DNA of 64,000 nucleotides from Frigoribacterium faeni (GCF_011761235.1 NZ_JAAOYW010000002.1:496001-560000); one strand, 5' to 3'. Counted from the stretch's first letter, positions 1 to 9,204 are shown. Notes: generated by a model not told the origin, from the sequence alone. Program-made: numbers and translations.

Positions 1-816
1 GACACCGCCAAGTGGGTCTTCGACGGCAAGCCCATGGGCAACGTCGGCGCCGCCAAGGTCGCCCGCGCCGGCATGGTGCGCACGTTCCAGCTGACCAAGG
101 CCCTCTCGCGCCTCACCGTCATGCAGAACATGCTGCTCGGTGCCCGCGACCAGCCCGGCGAGAACTTCTTCGTCGGCATCGTGCCCCCGCTCTGGCGGGC
201 CCGCGAGCGCGAGATCACGGCCAAGGCCGAGGACCTGCTGCACCGCTTCAAGCTGCACGAGAAGAAGGACGACTACGCCGGCAGCCTCTCGGGCGGCCAG
301 CGCAAGCTGCTCGAGATGGCCCGCGCCCTCATGAGCGACCCCGAGATGATCATGCTCGACGAGCCCATGGCCGGCGTGAACCCGGCCCTGACGCAGTCGC
401 TGCTCGGCCACATCCAGAGCCTGCGCGACGAGGGCACCACGGTGCTCTTCGTCGAGCACGACATGCACATGGTGCGGCACATCTCGGACTGGGTCATCGT
501 CATGGCCGAGGGCAAGGTCGTGGCCGAGGGCCCCGCCGACACCGTCATGGACGACCAGGCCGTCATCGACGCCTACCTCGGCGCCCACCACGACACCGAC
601 CTCGGCGACGACTCGCTGCTGACCGACTCTGTGCTCGAGGAGCTCGAGCAGGAGGTGGCGGCCGAGGACGCGGCCCGCGAGGCCGAGGCGACCAGCGCCT
701 CCTCGACCGCGACGGGAGGCGGCACGCCGGGTCGCGACCTGCCCGGCTCCCCCGACCCGTCGACCCCGACGGCCACGAACGCGGCCGACGACCAGCAGAG
801 CGGAGACAAGCGATGA
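1..816 (+). CDS. livG: Branched-chain amino acid ABC transporter ATP-binding protein (LivG type), 5' partial
   Basis: Cytoplasmic ATPase subunit of a Liv/HAAT-type importer; it would drive uptake of branched-chain amino acids through LivH/LivM permeases, which must lie to the left of the window. The frame is open from base 1, so the N-terminus with Walker A is missing. Visible are the Q-loop RTFQ, the ABC signature LSGGQ (bases 286-300), Walker B MIMLDEP and the switch EHD. The last ~60 residues form a Ser/Thr/Ala/Glu-rich tail beyond the usual LivG end. Its TGA overlaps the ATG of livF (ATGA, 813-816), so the two are translationally coupled. Substrate specificity is inferred from family and neighbours only. 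Confidence 0.9.
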   Translation, partial: DTAKWVFDGKPMGNVGAAKVARAGMVRTFQLTKALSRLTVMQNMLLGARDQPGENFFVGIVPPLWRAREREITAKAEDLLHRFKLHEKKDDYAGSLSGGQRKLLEMARALMSDPEMIMLDEPMAGVNPALTQSLLGHIQSLRDEGTTVLFVEHDMHMVRHISDWVIVMAEGKVVAEGPADTVMDDQAVIDAYLGAHHDTDLGDDSLLTDSVLEELEQEVAAEDAAREAEATSASSTATGGGTPGRDLPGSPDPSTPTATNAADDQQSGDKR

Positions 817-1601
817 GCGCCTCGACAACCGAGATGCACCCCGGCACCGAGAAGTTCGCCGGCATCGAGCCGATCATGCACGCCCGCGACCTCACGGCCG
901 GCTACCTGCCGGGCGTGAACATCCTCAACGGGTGCGACCTGGTCTGCTACCCCGGCGAGCTCATCGGCATCATCGGCCCGAACGGCGCCGGCAAGTCGAC
1001 GCTGCTGAAGGCCCTCTTCGGGCTCGTGAAGATCCACTCCGGCGACGTCACGCTCGGCGGCGAGGACATCACGAACCTCAAGGCCAACAAGCTGGTGCAG
1101 GCGGGCGTCGGCTTCGTGCCGCAGACGAACAACGTGTTCCCCTCGCTCACCATCGAGGAGAACCTGCAGATGGGGATGTTCCTGCGCCCCAAGATGTTCG
1201 CCGAGCGCCTCGAGTACATCTACGACCTGTTCCCCGTGCTGGGCGACCGCCGCGGCCAGCGCGCCGGCTCGCTCTCGGGCGGCGAGCGCCAGTCGGTCGC
1301 GATGGCCCGGGCCCTGATGATGGACCCGAAGGTGCTGCTGCTCGACGAGCCGTCCGCCGGCCTGTCGCCCGTGCGCCAGGACGAGACGTTCATCCGCACC
1401 CGCCGCATCAACAAGGCCGGCGTCTCGGTCATCATGGTCGAGCAGAACGCCCGCCGCTGCCTGCAGATCTGCGACCGCGGCTACGTGCTCGACCAGGGCC
1501 GCAACGCCTACTCGGGCACCGGCCGCGAGCTCGCCGACGACCCCAAGGTCATCGAGCTCTACCTCGGCACCCTCGCCAAGGACGTAGACGACTCCCACTG
1601 A
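813..1601 (+). CDS. livF: Branched-chain amino acid ABC transporter ATP-binding protein (LivF type)
   Basis: Second ATPase of the Liv-type importer, 262 residues. Walker A GPNGAGKST is at residues 55-63, followed by Q-loop VPQTNN, signature LSGGE and Walker B LLLDEPSAGLSP, the usual LivF pattern. The H-loop region reads MVEQN, also typical of LivF. The ATG overlaps the livG stop by 4 bp. A ~20-residue N-terminal leader precedes the ABC fold. It is the last gene of its operon, with a hairpin terminator about 100 bp downstream. The binding protein at 2137-3471 lies convergent to it and is transcribed separately. Confidence 0.93.
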   Translation: MSASTTEMHPGTEKFAGIEPIMHARDLTAGYLPGVNILNGCDLVCYPGELIGIIGPNGAGKSTLLKALFGLVKIHSGDVTLGGEDITNLKANKLVQAGVGFVPQTNNVFPSLTIEENLQMGMFLRPKMFAERLEYIYDLFPVLGDRRGQRAGSLSGGERQSVAMARALMMDPKVLLLDEPSAGLSPVRQDETFIRTRRINKAGVSVIMVEQNARRCLQICDRGYVLDQGRNAYSGTGRELADDPKVIELYLGTLAKDVDDSH

Positions 1602-1698
1602 CCCGGGCACGCGACCTGCGGCGTTGTCGGCGGCGGGCATGGCTCCGCCATGGCCCGCCGCCTCCGCCTTGCATGTCACGCACCCGGGTTGCACGCTG

Positions 1699-1728
1699 AA
1701 GGCCCCGCACGGACTCGTGCGGGGCCTT
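1699..1728 (+). terminator. Hairpin terminator after livGF
   Basis: Arms AAGGCCCCGCAC (1699-1710) and GTGCGGGGCCTT (1717-1728) pair perfectly over 12 bp with a 6-nt loop. It lies about 100 bp past the livF stop. There is no T-run, as is common in high-GC actinobacteria. Confidence 0.75.
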
Positions 1729-1906
1729 CGGCGTGTGCGGGGGCTGCGGGGCGGGAGGGGTGTCGGTCATCGCTCGGCGCGCCTCCTCGGGCGGTGCTGC
1801 CGCAGGGCGAGAGCGATCGGGTCGGCTGGCGGGCCGAGACGGGGCCTCGGGCGGGCCGGCGGGCTCGGATGCTCTCGAATTCGGAGGGAGGCGGGTCGTG
1901 TGCCCT

Positions 1907-1943
1907 AGGAGGCGCGGGTCGGGCAGCCGAGGAGGTGCGGGTC
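1907..1943. repeat. Tandem copy of the dispersed GAGGAGGCGC motif
   Basis: AGGAGGCGCGGGTC at 1907-1920 is repeated with one change (C to T) at 1930-1943, a 23-bp period that also includes the following GGGCAG. This is the only place where two copies stand in tandem in the same orientation at such close spacing. Confidence 0.7.
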
Positions 1944-1960
1944 GGGCAGGCGCCCGGCAT

Positions 1961-2070
1961 GCGCCCCGTAGGCGCCCAGGCGCACGGCAAGCGCCCCGTA
2001 GGCGACCCGGCGCGAGACACGCGCCCCGGCGCCAGCACAGGCCCCGCAGGCCCACGGCACGCGCCCCACG
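1961..2070. repeat. Degenerate ~30-bp tandem repeat
   Basis: GCGCCCCGTAGGCG begins units at 1961 and 1991; shorter versions (GCGCCCC) start at 2021 and 2061, each preceded by a cacggca/gagacac-like stretch. The units drift in length (30, 30, 40 bp) and are non-coding. Function unknown. Confidence 0.55.
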
Positions 2071-2086
2071 AGCCCCGGGCACGCCA

Positions 2087-2118
2087 AGAGGCCCCGGCGC
2101 AACCGCACCGGGGCCTCT
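2087..2118 (-). terminator. Hairpin terminator after the binding-protein gene
   Basis: AGAGGCCCCGG (2087-2097) pairs with CCGGGGCCTCT (2108-2118), an 11-bp perfect stem with a 10-nt loop, starting 19 bp past the stop of the minus-strand gene. It could act on both strands. Confidence 0.75.
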
Positions 2119-2136
2119 CGTCAGGCAGGGACCTGG

Positions 2137-3471
2137 TTACTTGACCTGGCCCTCGACCGCCGACTGGTAGACGGGGACGTTGTTCTCGTCGAACTTGTAG
2201 ATGCCGATGAAGGCGCTCGACGGGTCGTTCTGGTCGTCGAACGGACCGATGCCCGACGGGCCCTTGTAGTTGATGTCGTCACCGGCGTCGATGGCCGTCA
2301 CGCACTCCGCGAAGGTGCTGCACTCGGTGCCGCCGTCGGCACCCGACACCGCGGCCATGTTGGCCTGGATGGTGCCGGAGTCCGTTCCGCCGCCCTTCAC
2401 CGCGGCGAGCGCGGCGAGGATGACGGCGTCGTACGACTCCTGCGCGTACGAGTAGTCGGCCAGGGCCGATCCCGCGGTGCGCTGGTAGAAGTCGTTGAAG
2501 CGGCCCTGCAGGTCGGTCGACGGGAACGCGCCGGGGATGGTGCCCTGGGCGCCTGCGAGGGTGCCCGGGTCGAAGTCCTCGCTGTAGTCGGCGGTGTTGC
2601 CGTCCGACATGTAGACCGAGCTGATGTCGGCGCCCTGCGAGATGAGCTCGGGGACGATCGACTTGGTCTCGTCGAAGGCGAGGATGACGATCGCGTCGGG
2701 GTCGGTCGCCAGGGCGGCCGTCACCTCGGACGAGAACGTGGTCTGGCCGGGGGGGAACTCCTGGCCCTCGCCGGTGCCGCCGTAGACGACGGTGCCGCCC
2801 GAGGCCTCGACCGACTCCTGCACCGAGTCGCGCAGGCCCGTGCCGTAGGTGTCGTTGAAGACGAGGAACGCGACGTTGGCGCGACCGTCGTTGACGATCT
2901 GGGTGCCGAGCGCGCTGCCCTGCACCGAGTCCGGCGGAGCGGTGCGGAAGTAGTACGACGAGTAGCCGCTGAGCGCGGTGGCCGTGTTGGCGGGCGAGAT
3001 CTCGACGATGCAGGCCGCGGTGAGCTGGTCGATGACGTTGAGCGTGACGCTCGACGACTCGGCGCCGATGGCGACCGGGACCTTCGCGTCGATGAGCTGC
3101 GTCGCGGCGGCGCTCGAGACGGTGAGGTCGTTGCTGTCGCCGGAGTCCGTGGCGGGGTCGACGGTGACGTCCTGGCCGAGCACGCCGCCGGCGGCGTTGA
3201 TGTCCTCGACGGCGAGGCCGACGCCGGCCTCGGCGGGCGGGGCCAGGTAGGCGAGCGTGCCGGTGTTCGGCAGGATCGTGCCGATGCGGAGCGCGTCCGT
3301 GCCGGGGCTGCTGGGCGCCTCGCAGGAGGCGGCGGGGTCGGCCTTCGTCGTGGACGACGCGGACGAGGAGGGGTCGTCGGTGGAGGACGAGGTGGTGGAA
3401 CAGGCTGCGAGCAGAACGGAGGCGGCTCCTGCGAGCGCCAGGGCCCTCAGCCCTTTGGTGGATCGGATCAT
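2137..3471 (-). CDS. ABC transporter substrate-binding lipoprotein (LivK/Peripla_BP_6 type)
   Basis: 444-residue extracellular solute-binding lipoprotein, probably the receptor for the Liv-type importer encoded at 1-1601. A signal peptide ends in the lipobox LAAC with Cys24 as the lipidated residue, followed by a Ser/Thr/Asp-rich linker (~25-50) and then the type I periplasmic-binding fold seen in LivJ/LivK (start of domain RIGTILPNTG). ATG at 3471 is preceded by AAAGGGACC. It is convergent with livGF rather than in their operon. Amino-acid specificity cannot be read from sequence; amides, urea or other amino acids remain possible. Confidence 0.88.
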   Translation of the reverse strand: MIRSTKGLRALALAGAASVLLAACSTTSSSTDDPSSSASSTTKADPAASCEAPSSPGTDALRIGTILPNTGTLAYLAPPAEAGVGLAVEDINAAGGVLGQDVTVDPATDSGDSNDLTVSSAAATQLIDAKVPVAIGAESSSVTLNVIDQLTAACIVEISPANTATALSGYSSYYFRTAPPDSVQGSALGTQIVNDGRANVAFLVFNDTYGTGLRDSVQESVEASGGTVVYGGTGEGQEFPPGQTTFSSEVTAALATDPDAIVILAFDETKSIVPELISQGADISSVYMSDGNTADYSEDFDPGTLAGAQGTIPGAFPSTDLQGRFNDFYQRTAGSALADYSYAQESYDAVILAALAAVKGGGTDSGTIQANMAAVSGADGGTECSTFAECVTAIDAGDDINYKGPSGIGPFDDQNDPSSAFIGIYKFDENNVPVYQSAVEGQVK

Positions 3472-3508
3472 CCGTGGTCCCTTTCATGAAGCGCGTACAG
3501 CCGGACCG

Positions 3509-3514
3509 ACACTA
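3509..3514 (-). promoter_or_regulatory. Possible -10 element of the binding-protein gene
   Basis: Minus-strand TAGTGT (complement of 3509-3514) fits the actinobacterial TANNNT -10, 38 bp upstream of the ATG. No good -35 is seen at 17 bp. Confidence 0.35.
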
Positions 3515-3579
3515 GGTGGACGGTCCCCGCGATTGAGAAGAAACTAGGGGCGGATTGTTTCCTGCGTGTGTTCTCCCGG

Positions 3580-4548
3580 TCACCCGGCCGTTTCGTTAGC
3601 AATTCGTGACATCGGCTCAGCACCTCCGCTCCGATCGCGCGCGCGACCCCGACGGCTGGCGAGCACCATGTCGGTGGTGAGCACGATCAGGGCGACCCAC
3701 ACGATCGCGAAGCCGATCCAGCGGCTCGTCGGCATCTGCTCGTGCAGCACGACGACCCCGACGACGAACTGCAGCACCGGGGCGAGGTACTGGGTCAGGC
3801 CGATGGTGGCGAGCGGCAGGCGGCGCGCCGCCGCCGCGAACAGCAGGAGGGGCACGGCCGTCACGACGCCGGAGCTCACGACGACGAGGGTGTGCAGCAC
3901 GCTGACCGAGCCGAACACGACTCCCCCGCCGATGCCGGTGACGGCCAGCACGACGAGCGCGAGCGCCGCGAAGGGCGCCACCGCCATCGTCTCGAGCGTC
4001 AGCCCGCCCACGGCGTCGACCCGGCCGCCCATCTGCTTCTTGACCAGGCCGTAGGCGCCGAACGAGAACGCCATGATGAGCGACGGCCACGGCACCCCGC
4101 CCGTGCCGACCGTGATGACGACGACGGCGACCGCGCTCAGCCCGATCGCGACCCACTGCACCGGCCGGAGGCGCTCGCGCAGCACGAGCACGGCCAGCAG
4201 CACCGTGACGATGGGGTTGATGAAGTAGCCGAGGGCCGCCTCCACGACGTGCCCGGCGAGCGTCGCGACGACGAAGGTCGTCCAGTTGACGACGATCAGC
4301 GCACCGGCGAGCGCCATCGTGCCGACGACGCGCCCCTGCCGCAGCAGGGCCAGGAACGCGGGGAACCCGCGGGTCACGGCGAGCAGCACCACGCAGAAGG
4401 CGAGCGAGAAGAGGATGCGCCACGAGACGATCTCGAACGGCCCGGACGGCGACATCAGCAGGAAGAACACCGGCAGCACGCCCCAGAGGCCGTACGCGCC
4501 GACGGCGTAGGCGAGACCGCCGGACGAGGAGGTGCGGGGGCGGTTCAC
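3580..4548 (-). CDS. rarD: RarD-type EamA/DMT-superfamily permease
   Basis: 322-residue inner-membrane protein with about ten hydrophobic segments forming two EamA repeats. The opening AYAVGAYGLWGVLPVFF and the internal VNWTTFVVA and FINPIVTVLLAVLVLRERL match the RarD branch of drug/metabolite transporters. Substrate is unknown; the Rar name comes from E. coli chloramphenicol sensitivity. The start is GTG at 4548 (VNRPRTSS), because no ATG lies before the first membrane segment and the upstream in-frame sequence is not conserved-looking. A minus-strand TAGAGT (4575-4580) is a possible -10. Confidence 0.85.
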   Translation of the reverse strand: MNRPRTSSSGGLAYAVGAYGLWGVLPVFFLLMSPSGPFEIVSWRILFSLAFCVVLLAVTRGFPAFLALLRQGRVVGTMALAGALIVVNWTTFVVATLAGHVVEAALGYFINPIVTVLLAVLVLRERLRPVQWVAIGLSAVAVVVITVGTGGVPWPSLIMAFSFGAYGLVKKQMGGRVDAVGGLTLETMAVAPFAALALVVLAVTGIGGGVVFGSVSVLHTLVVVSSGVVTAVPLLLFAAAARRLPLATIGLTQYLAPVLQFVVGVVVLHEQMPTSRWIGFAIVWVALIVLTTDMVLASRRGRARDRSGGAEPMSRIANETAG

Positions 4549-4701
4549 GAGAGGGCTCTGCGGGTCACGGGTCGACTCTAGGACGGCCCGTGCGGCCCGG
4601 ACACGAGCGGTGCTGCCACGCTGCGGCGTCCGGCTGCCGATCTGCGGTGCCCGGCTGCCCCTCCGGTGCGCCCCGCCGGCTGATTGAAGCCCCGGACACG
4701 A

Positions 4702-4731
4702 CGGAGGCCCCCGCCTGGGCGGGGGCCTCCG
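4702..4731 (-). terminator. groES terminator
   Basis: CGGAGGCCCCCG (4702-4713) pairs with CGGGGGCCTCCG (4720-4731): 12-bp perfect stem, 6-nt loop, 23 bp beyond the groES stop. Confidence 0.85.
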
Positions 4732-4754
4732 GGTGGAGCAGGTGCGTCGTCTGC

Positions 4755-5051
4755 CTAGCGGACGATGACGGCGAGCACGTCGCGCGCCGAGAGGACGAGG
4801 TAGTCCTCGCCGGCGTACTTGACCTCGGTGCCGCCGTACTTGCTGTAGATGACCTTGTCGCCGACGGCGACGTCGAGCGGCACGCGGTTGCCGTTGTCGT
4901 CGATCCGACCCGGTCCGACGGCCACGACCTCGCCCTCCTGGGGCTTCTCCTTGGCGGTGTCGGGGATCACGAGGCCGGAAGCCGTGGTCTGCTCGGCTTC
5001 GACCTGCTGGATGACGATGCGATCTTCGAGCGGCTTGATGGAGACCGACAC
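4755..5051 (-). CDS. groES: Co-chaperonin GroES
   Basis: 98-residue co-chaperonin that caps the GroEL folding chamber; normal family length. The sequence [12 protein letters not shown], the mobile loop with [16 protein letters not shown], and the end of [22 protein letters not shown]-like form are characteristic. The start is GTG at 5051 with AGAGG 6 nt upstream; an earlier in-frame start would run back through the promoter. No groEL follows, so the gene is solitary and its partner is elsewhere in the genome. Expression is under a heat-shock promoter flanked by two HrcA operators (5091-5162), with its own terminator downstream. Confidence 0.97.
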   Translation of the reverse strand: MSVSIKPLEDRIVIQQVEAEQTTASGLVIPDTAKEKPQEGEVVAVGPGRIDDNGNRVPLDVAVGDKVIYSKYGGTEVKYAGEDYLVLSARDVLAVIVR

Positions 5052-5090
5052 GGTTGACCTCTGCTTTCTCGGAACTTCGTAGAACGTGGG

Positions 5091-5117
5091 CTGGCACTTG
5101 CCACGTGCGAGTGCCAA
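5091..5117 (-). promoter_or_regulatory. CIRCE operator (HrcA site), promoter-distal to -35
   Basis: CTGGCACTT-N9-GAGTGCCAA. Both arms are 9 nt and the spacer is exactly 9, matching CIRCE (TTAGCACTC-N9-GAGTGCTAA) with one mismatched arm pair. It lies between the -10 and the groES start, so bound HrcA would block transcription. Confidence 0.88.
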
Positions 5118-5121
5118 CGCA

Positions 5122-5150
5122 ACTCTAGAGCCGGATTGGCACTCGGTCAA
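5122..5150 (-). promoter_or_regulatory. groES promoter
   Basis: Minus strand TTGACC (5145-5150), 17-bp spacer, TAGAGT (5122-5127). The -35 sits inside the N9 spacer of the second CIRCE and the -10 lies between the two CIRCE elements. Confidence 0.85.
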
Positions 5151-5162
5151 TCCGAGTGCCAG
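5136..5162 (-). promoter_or_regulatory. CIRCE operator (HrcA site) over the -35
   Basis: TTGGCACTC-N9-GAGTGCCAG, an almost perfect 9-9-9 CIRCE. Its spacer contains the -35 of the groES promoter, so HrcA binding would exclude RNA polymerase. Confidence 0.93.
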
Positions 5163-5236
5163 AGCGCGCCGACGGGGCGGGCCGGTCCGCGCCGGGCCGT
5201 CCCGGTGCCCCTCGACGATGCACGAGACTGGACGGC

Positions 5237-6424
5237 ATGGACACCGCTGAGCTGCTCGACGTGCTCTCGCCCGAGGGCCTCCGACTGCTCGACTCGCTGC
5301 CTCCGTGGAGCCCGGGCGACGACGTCGTCGCCTCGGTCGCCGCCCTGCGCCGCCAGGGCCACTCCCCCGCCCGCGTCGCCGCCGTGCTCAGCCAGTCGCG
5401 CCTGCGCGCCAAGGCCGTGGCCAAGTTCGGCGACTTCGCCAGCCGCATGCTCTTCACCGAGGCGGGCCTCGAGCAGGCCACGCGCCTCCCCGTCGCCGCT
5501 CGCCACGCGGGTCGCTACCGCGCCGCCGGCCTGGGCAGCGTCGCCGACCTGGGCTGCGGCATCGGGGGCGACGCCCTCGCCCTCGCCGCCCTCGACCTCG
5601 AGGTGCTCGCCGTCGACCGGGACGAGGTCACGGCGGCCGTCGCGTCGTACAACCTGGCGCCCTGGGCGTCGTCCCGCGTGGTGCAGGGCGACGCGGCCAC
5701 GGTCGACGTCGGCGGCGTCGAGGGCGTGTTCCTCGACCCGGCCCGGCGCACGGCCGGCCACGGCGCGACGAGGCGCCTCGCCGACCCCGCCGACTGGTCG
5801 CCGTCGCTCGACGTGGCCTTCGGCTGGGCCGAGCGCCTGCCGACGGGCGTCAAGCTGGGCCCGGGCGTCGACCGCGAGCTGCTGCCCGACGACGCCGAGT
5901 GCCAGTGGATCTCGGTCGACCGCGAGGTCGTCGAGGTCGGCGTCTGGTTCGGCCCCCTGGCGCGCCCCGGCGTGGGCCGGGCCGCGCTCGTCGTCGGCGC
6001 CCACGGCTCGGCCGAGCTCACCGCCCCCGCCGACTCGGACGACGTCGAGGTCGGCGACCTCGGCGAGTACCTCTACGAGCCCGACGGCGCCGTCATCAGG
6101 GCCCGTCTGATCGGCGACCTCGCCCGCCGCCTCGGCGCACGGACGCTGAGCCGCGACATCGCGTGGCTCACCGCGGACGAGGCCGTCGAGACGCCGTTCG
6201 CCCAGGTGTTCCGCGTCGTCGAGACGTTCCCGCTCGACGAGAAGACCCTCAAGCGCGAGCTGCGCACGCGCGGCATCGGCCGTCTCGAGATCAAGAAGCG
6301 GGGGGTCGACGTCGACCCGGCGGCGTTCCGCAAGCGGCTCTCGCTGCAGGGCTCGCACGCCGCGACCCTCGTGCTGACCCGCGTCGCCGGTCGTCACACG
6401 GCGCTGCTCTGCGAGCGCGTCTGA
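5237..6424 (+). CDS. Class I SAM-dependent methyltransferase with THUMP-like C-terminal domain
   Basis: 395-residue putative RNA/DNA-type methyltransferase. Motif [12 protein letters not shown] (residues 102-112) with acidic LAVDRD ~20 residues later is a Rossmann SAM-binding site; a DPARR motif follows at about 170. The C-terminal third, with [21 protein letters not shown], resembles the THUMP-like domain found in actinobacterial proteins of this class. Substrate unknown; tRNA or rRNA is an inference. ATG at 5237 is chosen because the methyltransferase similarity begins there; GAGACT seven bases upstream could be the -10 of a leaderless transcript. It is divergent from groES. Confidence 0.8.
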   Translation: MDTAELLDVLSPEGLRLLDSLPPWSPGDDVVASVAALRRQGHSPARVAAVLSQSRLRAKAVAKFGDFASRMLFTEAGLEQATRLPVAARHAGRYRAAGLGSVADLGCGIGGDALALAALDLEVLAVDRDEVTAAVASYNLAPWASSRVVQGDAATVDVGGVEGVFLDPARRTAGHGATRRLADPADWSPSLDVAFGWAERLPTGVKLGPGVDRELLPDDAECQWISVDREVVEVGVWFGPLARPGVGRAALVVGAHGSAELTAPADSDDVEVGDLGEYLYEPDGAVIRARLIGDLARRLGARTLSRDIAWLTADEAVETPFAQVFRVVETFPLDEKTLKRELRTRGIGRLEIKKRGVDVDPAAFRKRLSLQGSHAATLVLTRVAGRHTALLCERV

Positions 6425-6446
6425 CGACCGGCCTACGGGTCGACGG

Positions 6447-6463
6447 CCGAGGAGGCGCGGGTC
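6447..6463. repeat. Dispersed motif CCGAGGAGGCGCGGGTC
   Basis: A full-length copy of the dispersed motif. Its last bases form the complement of the TGA of the minus-strand gene at 6462-7487, so on the mRNA the stop codon is followed at once by CCCGCGCCTCCTCGG. Confidence 0.75.
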
Positions 6464-7487
6464 AGGACTGCCCGTAGCCCCCGTCGAACGTGCCGGACGA
6501 CCCGCCGGGCATGCTCGAGAAGAAGACGATCAGGCCGATCCAGATGATGATCGCGAGGCCGACGCCGGCGTAGCCGACGATGAGGCCCGGCAGCCAGAGG
6601 CGGCGCGCCGGTCGCTCCTTGCGGCTGGCGACGTGGCCGAGCACGACGCCGGCGACCGAGAACACGACGCCCCCGCCGAAGGTGACGAGCACGGCGAGCA
6701 CGCCCACGATCGAGCCGACGAGCGAGAGGATGCTCAGCACGCTCGAGGGCTTGGTCGGGCCCGCCGAGCCGTAGGGCGCGTACGAGGTCGCCCAGGGCTG
6801 CTGGGGCGCGCCGTAGGGCTGCTGCGGGGCCCCGTACTGCTGCTGGGGAGCACCGTAGGGCTGCTGCTGCTGCTGTGGGGCGCCGTACGGCTGCTGCTGG
6901 GGAGCGCCGTAGGGCTGCTGCTGCTGCTGGGGAGCGCCGTACGCCTGCGCCTGCGGAGCGCCGTACGGCTGCTGCGGCGGCACCGGCTGGCCGTAGACGG
7001 GACGCGGGGGCGCCTGCGGCGCACCGTACGGAGCCGACGCGGACGGCTGCTGCGCACCGTACGGGGCCGACGCGGACGGCTGCTGCCCGCCGTACGGGGC
7101 CGACGCGGGCGGCTGCTGCCCGCCGTACGGGGCCGACGCGGGCGGCTGCTGCCCGCCGTACGGGGCCGACGCGGGCGGCTGCGGCGCACCGTACGGAGCC
7201 GACGCCGGCGGCTGCGGCGCACCGTACGGAGCCGACGCCGGCGGCTGCGAGCCGAGCGGCGCCGCCCCGGGGGCGACGAACGGGTGGTGCGACGGCTGCG
7301 GCGCGGGCTGCTGCGACGGCGCCCCGGGGAACGCGGTGGGCGGCAGGGGCGGCGAGTCGGCCGGTCGGCCGTGCTCGTCCGCGGGCACGGGAGGGGCCGC
7401 CGGCGGGGGCGTCGAGCCCGACGACGGGGCAGGGGTCGGCGCCGAGCCGGGGGCCTGCTGCTCGGGGTTCGTGTCGTCGGTGGCCAT
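6462..7487 (-). CDS. DUF4190-type membrane protein with long Pro/Gln/Gly/Tyr repeat region
   Basis: 341 residues. The first ~235 are low complexity: about seven PPASAPYG(G/A)QQ-like units, then PYGAPQQ units, encoded by near-identical DNA between about 6780 and 7240. The last ~100 residues carry two hydrophobic segments in the arrangement of DUF4190 proteins (SILSLVGSIVGVLAVLVTF, and a second segment GLAIIIWIGLIVFF). Likely a membrane-anchored protein with a flexible cytoplasmic N-terminal tail; no function is known. ATG at 7487 has GAAAGG upstream. The next gene upstream (7626-8000) is a smaller member of the same kind, so the two look like diverged duplicates. Confidence 0.75.
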   Translation of the reverse strand: MATDDTNPEQQAPGSAPTPAPSSGSTPPPAAPPVPADEHGRPADSPPLPPTAFPGAPSQQPAPQPSHHPFVAPGAAPLGSQPPASAPYGAPQPPASAPYGAPQPPASAPYGGQQPPASAPYGGQQPPASAPYGGQQPSASAPYGAQQPSASAPYGAPQAPPRPVYGQPVPPQQPYGAPQAQAYGAPQQQQQPYGAPQQQPYGAPQQQQQPYGAPQQQYGAPQQPYGAPQQPWATSYAPYGSAGPTKPSSVLSILSLVGSIVGVLAVLVTFGGGVVFSVAGVVLGHVASRKERPARRLWLPGLIVGYAGVGLAIIIWIGLIVFFSSMPGGSSGTFDGGYGQS

Positions 7488-7552
7488 GAGGAGCCTTTCG
7501 CGTGCGGGACGGCTGCGGACGAGTCGTGCGGTGGCACGCTCAGGATGCGGGA

Positions 7553-7584
7553 ACGGGGCCCGCGCCGGTGAGCGCGGACCCCGT
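7553..7584 (-). terminator. Hairpin between the two DUF4190-type genes
   Basis: ACGGGGCCCGCG (7553-7564) and CGCGGACCCCGT (7573-7584) pair over 12 bp with one C-A mismatch. Minus-strand TAGCAT (7586-7591) beside it could be the -10 for the downstream gene, so this may be a terminator of the upstream gene placed against a new promoter. Confidence 0.5.
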
Positions 7585-7625
7585 CATGCTATCCACCGAC
7601 CCGCAGAGGAGCCGGGGCAGCGTGC

Positions 7626-8000
7626 CTAGTAGTTGTCGTAGGTGCTCAGCCCGGCCTCGGCGGCCGCGGCGGCGAAGATGATCACGACCACGATGAGGAT
7701 GAGGCCGAGCGCGACGGCGACGTAGCCGAGGATGGTGCCCCAGAGCGCCATGCTGCGGCCCTCTTCGCCGGTCTTCTTGATCTGGCTGAGCGAGATGTGG
7801 CCCACGACGATGGCGCCGATGCTGGCGATGCCCGTGAAGAACCCGGCGATGCCGAGGATCAGGGCGACGAGCGCGAGCGAGTTGCGCTGGGCCGGGGCGC
7901 CGTAGCCGCCGTTCGGGGCCTGGGGCGCCTGGTAGGGGTTCTGCTGGTAGGCGTCCTGGTGGTACGGCTGGCCCTGGGGGGCCGGGTTCTGGTCGGTCAT
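7626..8000 (-). CDS. Small DUF4190-type membrane protein
   Basis: 124 residues. An N-terminal ~50-residue Gln/Pro/Tyr/Ala-rich tail (DQNPAPQGQPYHQ start) is followed by two transmembrane segments, ALVALILGIAGFFTGIASIG and GTILGYVAVALGLILIVVVI, with a GHISLSQIKKTGEEG loop between them, the typical DUF4190 layout. ATG at 8000 has AAGGAG upstream; a possible -10 TAAGGT lies at 8032-8037. Function unknown. Confidence 0.78.
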   Translation of the reverse strand: MTDQNPAPQGQPYHQDAYQQNPYQAPQAPNGGYGAPAQRNSLALVALILGIAGFFTGIASIGAIVVGHISLSQIKKTGEEGRSMALWGTILGYVAVALGLILIVVVIIFAAAAAEAGLSTYDNY

Positions 8001-8095
8001 GTCCCGTGGTCTCCTTGGTCGTGAGGCCCCCACCTTAGCGCGAGCCCGTCCGCCCCTCCCAGGGCGGCGGCTCGCCTGTGGACGGCCCTGCCGAG

Positions 8096-8112
8096 CCGAG
8101 GAGGCGCGGGTC
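8096..8112. repeat. Dispersed motif CCGAGGAGGCGCGGGTC
   Basis: Identical over 17 bases to the copy at 6447-6463; ends 3 nt from the tsaD stop. The C-rich side also takes part in a CGGCTCG/CGAGCCG inverted repeat (8068-8074 / 8092-8098). Confidence 0.75.
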
Positions 8113-8115
8113 GCC

Positions 8116-9200
<1,085 letters not shown>

Positions 9201-9204
<4 letters not shown>

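Larger units (their letters stand above)
1602..2136. other. 535-bp non-coding gap between convergent livF and the binding-protein gene
   Basis: No convincing gene: the open frames here have no family resemblance and very GC-rich, repetitive translations (Arg/Ala/Pro). The gap holds two terminators (1699-1728, 2087-2118), a copy of the dispersed GAGGAGGCGC motif at 1779-1790 (opposite orientation), a tandem pair of it at 1907-1943 and a degenerate 30-bp repeat from 1961. It looks like a repeat-accumulating intergenic spacer. Confidence 0.6.

Noticed and set aside
1650-2170. Several short overlapping open frames in the livF spacer
   Set aside because: Arg/Pro/Gly-rich translations of repeat DNA without ribosome binding sites; they overlap terminators.
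4549-5236. groEL adjacent to groES
   Set aside because: No chaperonin-60 sequence lies on either side; flanking genes are RarD and a methyltransferase.
6780-7240. Regular repeats that could suggest a CRISPR array
   Set aside because: Units are directly adjacent without unique spacers and stay in frame inside a protein gene.
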